Below, piece by piece: positions 52,200 to 54,326 of a DNA stretch of 54,326 bases. The notes under the pieces were generated by a model that was given only the letters and a program-made list of their open reading frames with translations, searched no databases and was not told the origin of the DNA. The stretch spans positions 83,275 through 137,600 of the forward strand of contig DHEF01000017.1 in assembly GCA_002399735.1 (NCBI GenBank), in the 5' to 3' direction. The stretch's first letter is position 1. Each line of letters starts with the position of its first letter. Source of the DNA: Chitinophagaceae bacterium UBA4857 (GTDB lineage: Bacteria > Bacteroidota > Bacteroidia > Chitinophagales > Chitinophagaceae). A program made the position numbers and the translations under genes.

Positions 52200-52802
52200 C
52201 TAAAAAAAAGCAATTAGTGCCGCAAAAATCACTTCGGGTAAATAGCCCTGAGAGGACAATGCACTTCTTAATTGATTTAATATAATACTTAGTGTATTGG
52301 ATACAGTACGAGCTGAGATATTAAACAGTTTAGCAATTTCCGCATGTGTTAAACCTTCTTCGCGGCTGAGCTTGTAAATTTGTTGTTGTCTTTCTGGTAA
52401 TTGCTTAATTAGTTTTTGTACAGCCTGGTAAAGACGTGCAGATTCTCCCTTTTCAATTCCTGATAGCTTATTGTGTTGTAATACTACTGTTTGCTGCGCT
52501 TGTTTAATAATTCTTTGTTTAGTTTCAGATTTACGTAGTGCAGATATGAGCATATTACGCAACATAATAAACAAATAGCTATCAAATTCTTCAATTTCAG
52601 AAAGCTGATGCCGGTTGTTCCAAAGTTTTAAAAAACATTCCTGTAAAATATCCTCTGCCTCATCGGGAATGGTTAGATAGGTAAGAGCAATTGTATATGC
52701 TTTATTACGGTAATAACGATATAACTGCTCAAAGGCATTCTGATTGCCTTCAGCTATCTGCACTAACAGCTCCTTCTCATTATATAACAATCTCTTTTCC
52801 AA
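52200..52802 (-). CDS. ECF-family RNA polymerase sigma factor
   Basis: A 200-residue extracytoplasmic-function sigma factor. Region 2 (about 18-90) contains FEQLYRYYRNKAYTIALTYL and DEAEDILQECFLKLWNNRH, which melts and contacts the -10. Region 4 (about 133-187) contains LPERQQQIYKLSREEGLTHA and EIAKLFNISARTVSNTL as the -35 helix-turn-helix. The C-terminus ends with a short hydrophobic tail (YLPEVIFAALIAFF), as in some Bacteroidota ECF factors. It is the first gene of the protease/SusCD locus and presumably drives it when FecR releases it. Its own promoter region is short, since IspH ends 151 bp upstream on the same strand. Confidence 0.93.
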   Translation of the reverse strand: MEKRLLYNEKELLVQIAEGNQNAFEQLYRYYRNKAYTIALTYLTIPDEAEDILQECFLKLWNNRHQLSEIEEFDSYLFIMLRNMLISALRKSETKQRIIKQAQQTVVLQHNKLSGIEKGESARLYQAVQKLIKQLPERQQQIYKLSREEGLTHAEIAKLFNISARTVSNTLSIILNQLRSALSSQGYLPEVIFAALIAFF

Positions 52803-52953
52803 ACAATAAAACAGCCGAAACTAACGAAAATTCTACACAAAACTTTCATGCTGCCTTCACTTATATGATGATTGGTATAAAAAAGGTGAGATTATACGGA
52901 AATGCGCTTTTTAAGCACATACTATTCATTAGAAACGAACAAATGTTAGCATA

Positions 52954-54186
52954 CTACTCCCCTTCAAAATCAACCAACACATCCTCAATAGTTTTACTAT
53001 CCTGGTAAAAACTAATCACCTTACTTATCACGCCTTCCACCAAAGCATCGGGGCAAGAAGCTCCACTGGTAATTAATATTTTAACAGGTGTTGTAGCTGG
53101 CAAATAGTTTTCGGTTACCAACTCTTCCTGTGTATGAAAATTATAGTGTAGTATTTGTTCATCGGATAATATTTTAGCTTCACTGTTTACGAAATATGTA
53201 GACAATTTTTCTTCGCACAGCTCTACTAAATGCGATGTGTTGGATGAATTATACCCACCTACAACAATCGCCAGATTGGCCGGTTGCTCCAGTAAACCCA
53301 TCACCGCACTTTGGTTATCATTGGTTGCATAACACAATGTATCACGGGTATCGGCAAAATAATTACTGATGGCTTCCGGTTGCGGATTATAAGTGGCAAT
53401 CATCACCTGTTTTAAATAATCGGCAATAGATTGTGTATCACTGGCCAACATAGTTGTTTGATTTACCACACCAATCTTTTGCAAATCCTTCGTTACATCA
53501 AAACCGGATGAATGCTGGCCTTTGAATTCTTCATAAAAAAGTGCAGCGGGTTTTTCACCGGTAATATATTTTGCCAACTCTTTTGCCTGGGCCATATCTT
53601 TCACCACTACCGATGGTGCATTGGCCGCAGCATGCGAAAAAGTAGCCCTTGTTTCTTCGTGTTTGGGCTTACCATGAATTATAATTGTGTAATCTTTTTT
53701 AGCAATCGATTCACTGCGGTTCCAAACCTTTTCTACAAACGGACAAGTAGTATTGTATTTTTCCGTTTTAATACCAATATCATTCAACCTGGCTTCAATC
53801 TCCAGTGTTGTACCAAATGCCGGAATAATCACCACATCCTCAGCCGTTAACTCATCAAACGGAATCAGTTCCTTGCCATAATTGTCCTGCAAAAATTTTA
53901 CTCCCTTACTCAACAAGTCAGCGTTTACCTGTGGACTGTGAATCATTTCACTTAATAAAAAAATACGTTTATCCGGATTTTCGTCAATGGTTTTAAATGC
54001 AATTTCAATAGCATTTTCTACGCCATAGCAAAACCCAAAATGGCGGGCCAGATAAATTTGTACCGGACCAAAATCCAACAGCGTGGGCGTAAAATCCTTC
54101 TTCAGCTTATCTAAAGCTTTTCGTTTTTTCTTTACGGCCGAAATTAGCGGACTACGATAAATAATAGGAACCTCAAACTGCTTCAT
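52954..54186 (-). CDS. ispH: 4-hydroxy-3-methylbut-2-enyl diphosphate reductase IspH, long form
   Basis: A 410-residue iron-sulfur enzyme, the last step of the MEP isoprenoid pathway, reducing HMBPP to IPP and DMAPP. The three cluster ligands are Cys53 in HFGFCYGVENA, Cys148 in NTTCPFVEKV and Cys285 in DTLCYATNDNQ. HSPQVN and HGKPKHEET carry active-site His residues. It is about 90 residues longer than the E. coli enzyme. It has an N-terminal extension (MKQFEVPIIYRSPLISAVKK) and inserts, so it resembles the long plant/cyanobacterial form. The ATG at 54186 is chosen over a TTG nine codons upstream, and a -7 element at 54211-54218 fits it. It is transcribed alone, with the sigma gene next on the same strand. 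Confidence 0.93.
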   Translation of the reverse strand: MKQFEVPIIYRSPLISAVKKKRKALDKLKKDFTPTLLDFGPVQIYLARHFGFCYGVENAIEIAFKTIDENPDKRIFLLSEMIHSPQVNADLLSKGVKFLQDNYGKELIPFDELTAEDVVIIPAFGTTLEIEARLNDIGIKTEKYNTTCPFVEKVWNRSESIAKKDYTIIIHGKPKHEETRATFSHAAANAPSVVVKDMAQAKELAKYITGEKPAALFYEEFKGQHSSGFDVTKDLQKIGVVNQTTMLASDTQSIADYLKQVMIATYNPQPEAISNYFADTRDTLCYATNDNQSAVMGLLEQPANLAIVVGGYNSSNTSHLVELCEEKLSTYFVNSEAKILSDEQILHYNFHTQEELVTENYLPATTPVKILITSGASCPDALVEGVISKVISFYQDSKTIEDVLVDFEGE

Positions 54187-54210
54187 GCTATTGACTTGTC
54201 TTAGGAAACG

Positions 54211-54218
54211 CAAAAATA
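54211..54218 (-). promoter_or_regulatory. Candidate -7 element for ispH
   Basis: Minus-strand TATTTTTG (consensus TAnnTTTG), 25 bp upstream of the ATG at 54186. It would overlap the longer frame's TTG start, so the shorter start is better supported. Confidence 0.4.
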
Positions 54219-54289
54219 AGCATTACTTATTTAACAGTAGGCTTAAGATGGATGGTATAGGCTTTAAAGGCTGTAGTTGTAATTTTTTT

Positions 54290-54326
54290 GTTACCATCGC
54301 CCACCCTTGATTGAGCTTTACTTGCG
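54290..54326 (+). repeat. Truncated dispersed repeat, left half
   Basis: TTACCATCGCCCACCCTTGA, then TTGAGCTTTACTTGCG, matches the left arm of the copies at 29021-29097 and 20223-20294. The window ends just before the TCGCACTCTT part, with which the window's first bases begin again. Confidence 0.65.

Noticed and set aside
52902..52920. Small stem between ispH and the sigma gene
   Set aside because: Seven pairs with a mismatch and no U-run on the minus strand; too weak to call a terminator.

Overview
The window is a stretch of a Bacteroidota chromosome, most likely from the family Chitinophagaceae or a close relative. The evidence is two SusC/SusD pairs, an ECF sigma/FecR cascade, a type IX secretion C-terminal signal, lipoproteins with Cys-Lys-Lys-Asp starts, LytTR signalling proteins, AT-rich intergenic DNA, and -7 promoter elements of the Bacteroidota type (TAnnTTTG). 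No rRNA, tRNA, CRISPR array, transposase or phage gene was recognised. Most genes lie on the minus strand.

Layout. 0.3-6.2 kb: a LytTR response regulator with its LytS-type kinase, a conserved unknown, topoisomerase IB, an outer-membrane protein and an ATP-grasp ligase. 6.5-14.6 kb: a chitin-type utilization operon read leftward as SusC, SusD, an unknown lipoprotein, a PKD/beta-propeller lipoprotein and a GH18 chitinase. 15.4-19.1 kb: a TonB-dependent receptor divergent from a membrane-bound LytTR regulator. 19.1-22.8 kb: a flavin monooxygenase, a TatD hydrolase, TcdA and an EamA-type exporter. 22.8-27.1 kb: GH88, GH29 and DUF2264 enzymes, probably for uronate- and fucose-containing glycans. 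27.4-36.8 kb: two related small lipoproteins, a 2050-residue T9SS-secreted protein with five 83-residue repeats, and a beta-helix protein. 36.9-52.8 kb: an orphan NarL-type regulator, then a leftward protein- or peptide-directed uptake locus (ECF sigma, FecR, SusC with STN domain, SusD, DUF4843 lipoprotein, PKD-like lipoprotein, two large zinc metalloproteases). 52.9-54.2 kb: a long-form IspH.

How the genes work together. The chitin locus pairs an outer-membrane importer and surface binding lipoproteins with a lipid-anchored chitinase. The second Sus-like locus carries its own sigma/anti-sigma relay (SusC STN domain to FecR to sigma factor) and secreted metalloproteases, which fits sensing and import of protein-derived substrates.

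The most unusual feature is the intergenic DNA. It holds a dispersed, mosaic family of short repeats (at least ten copies or parts, including both ends of the window). It also holds a separate 116-180 bp structured element, present twice just beyond terminators, whose stem is preserved by a compensatory base change. Both are described in the findings.
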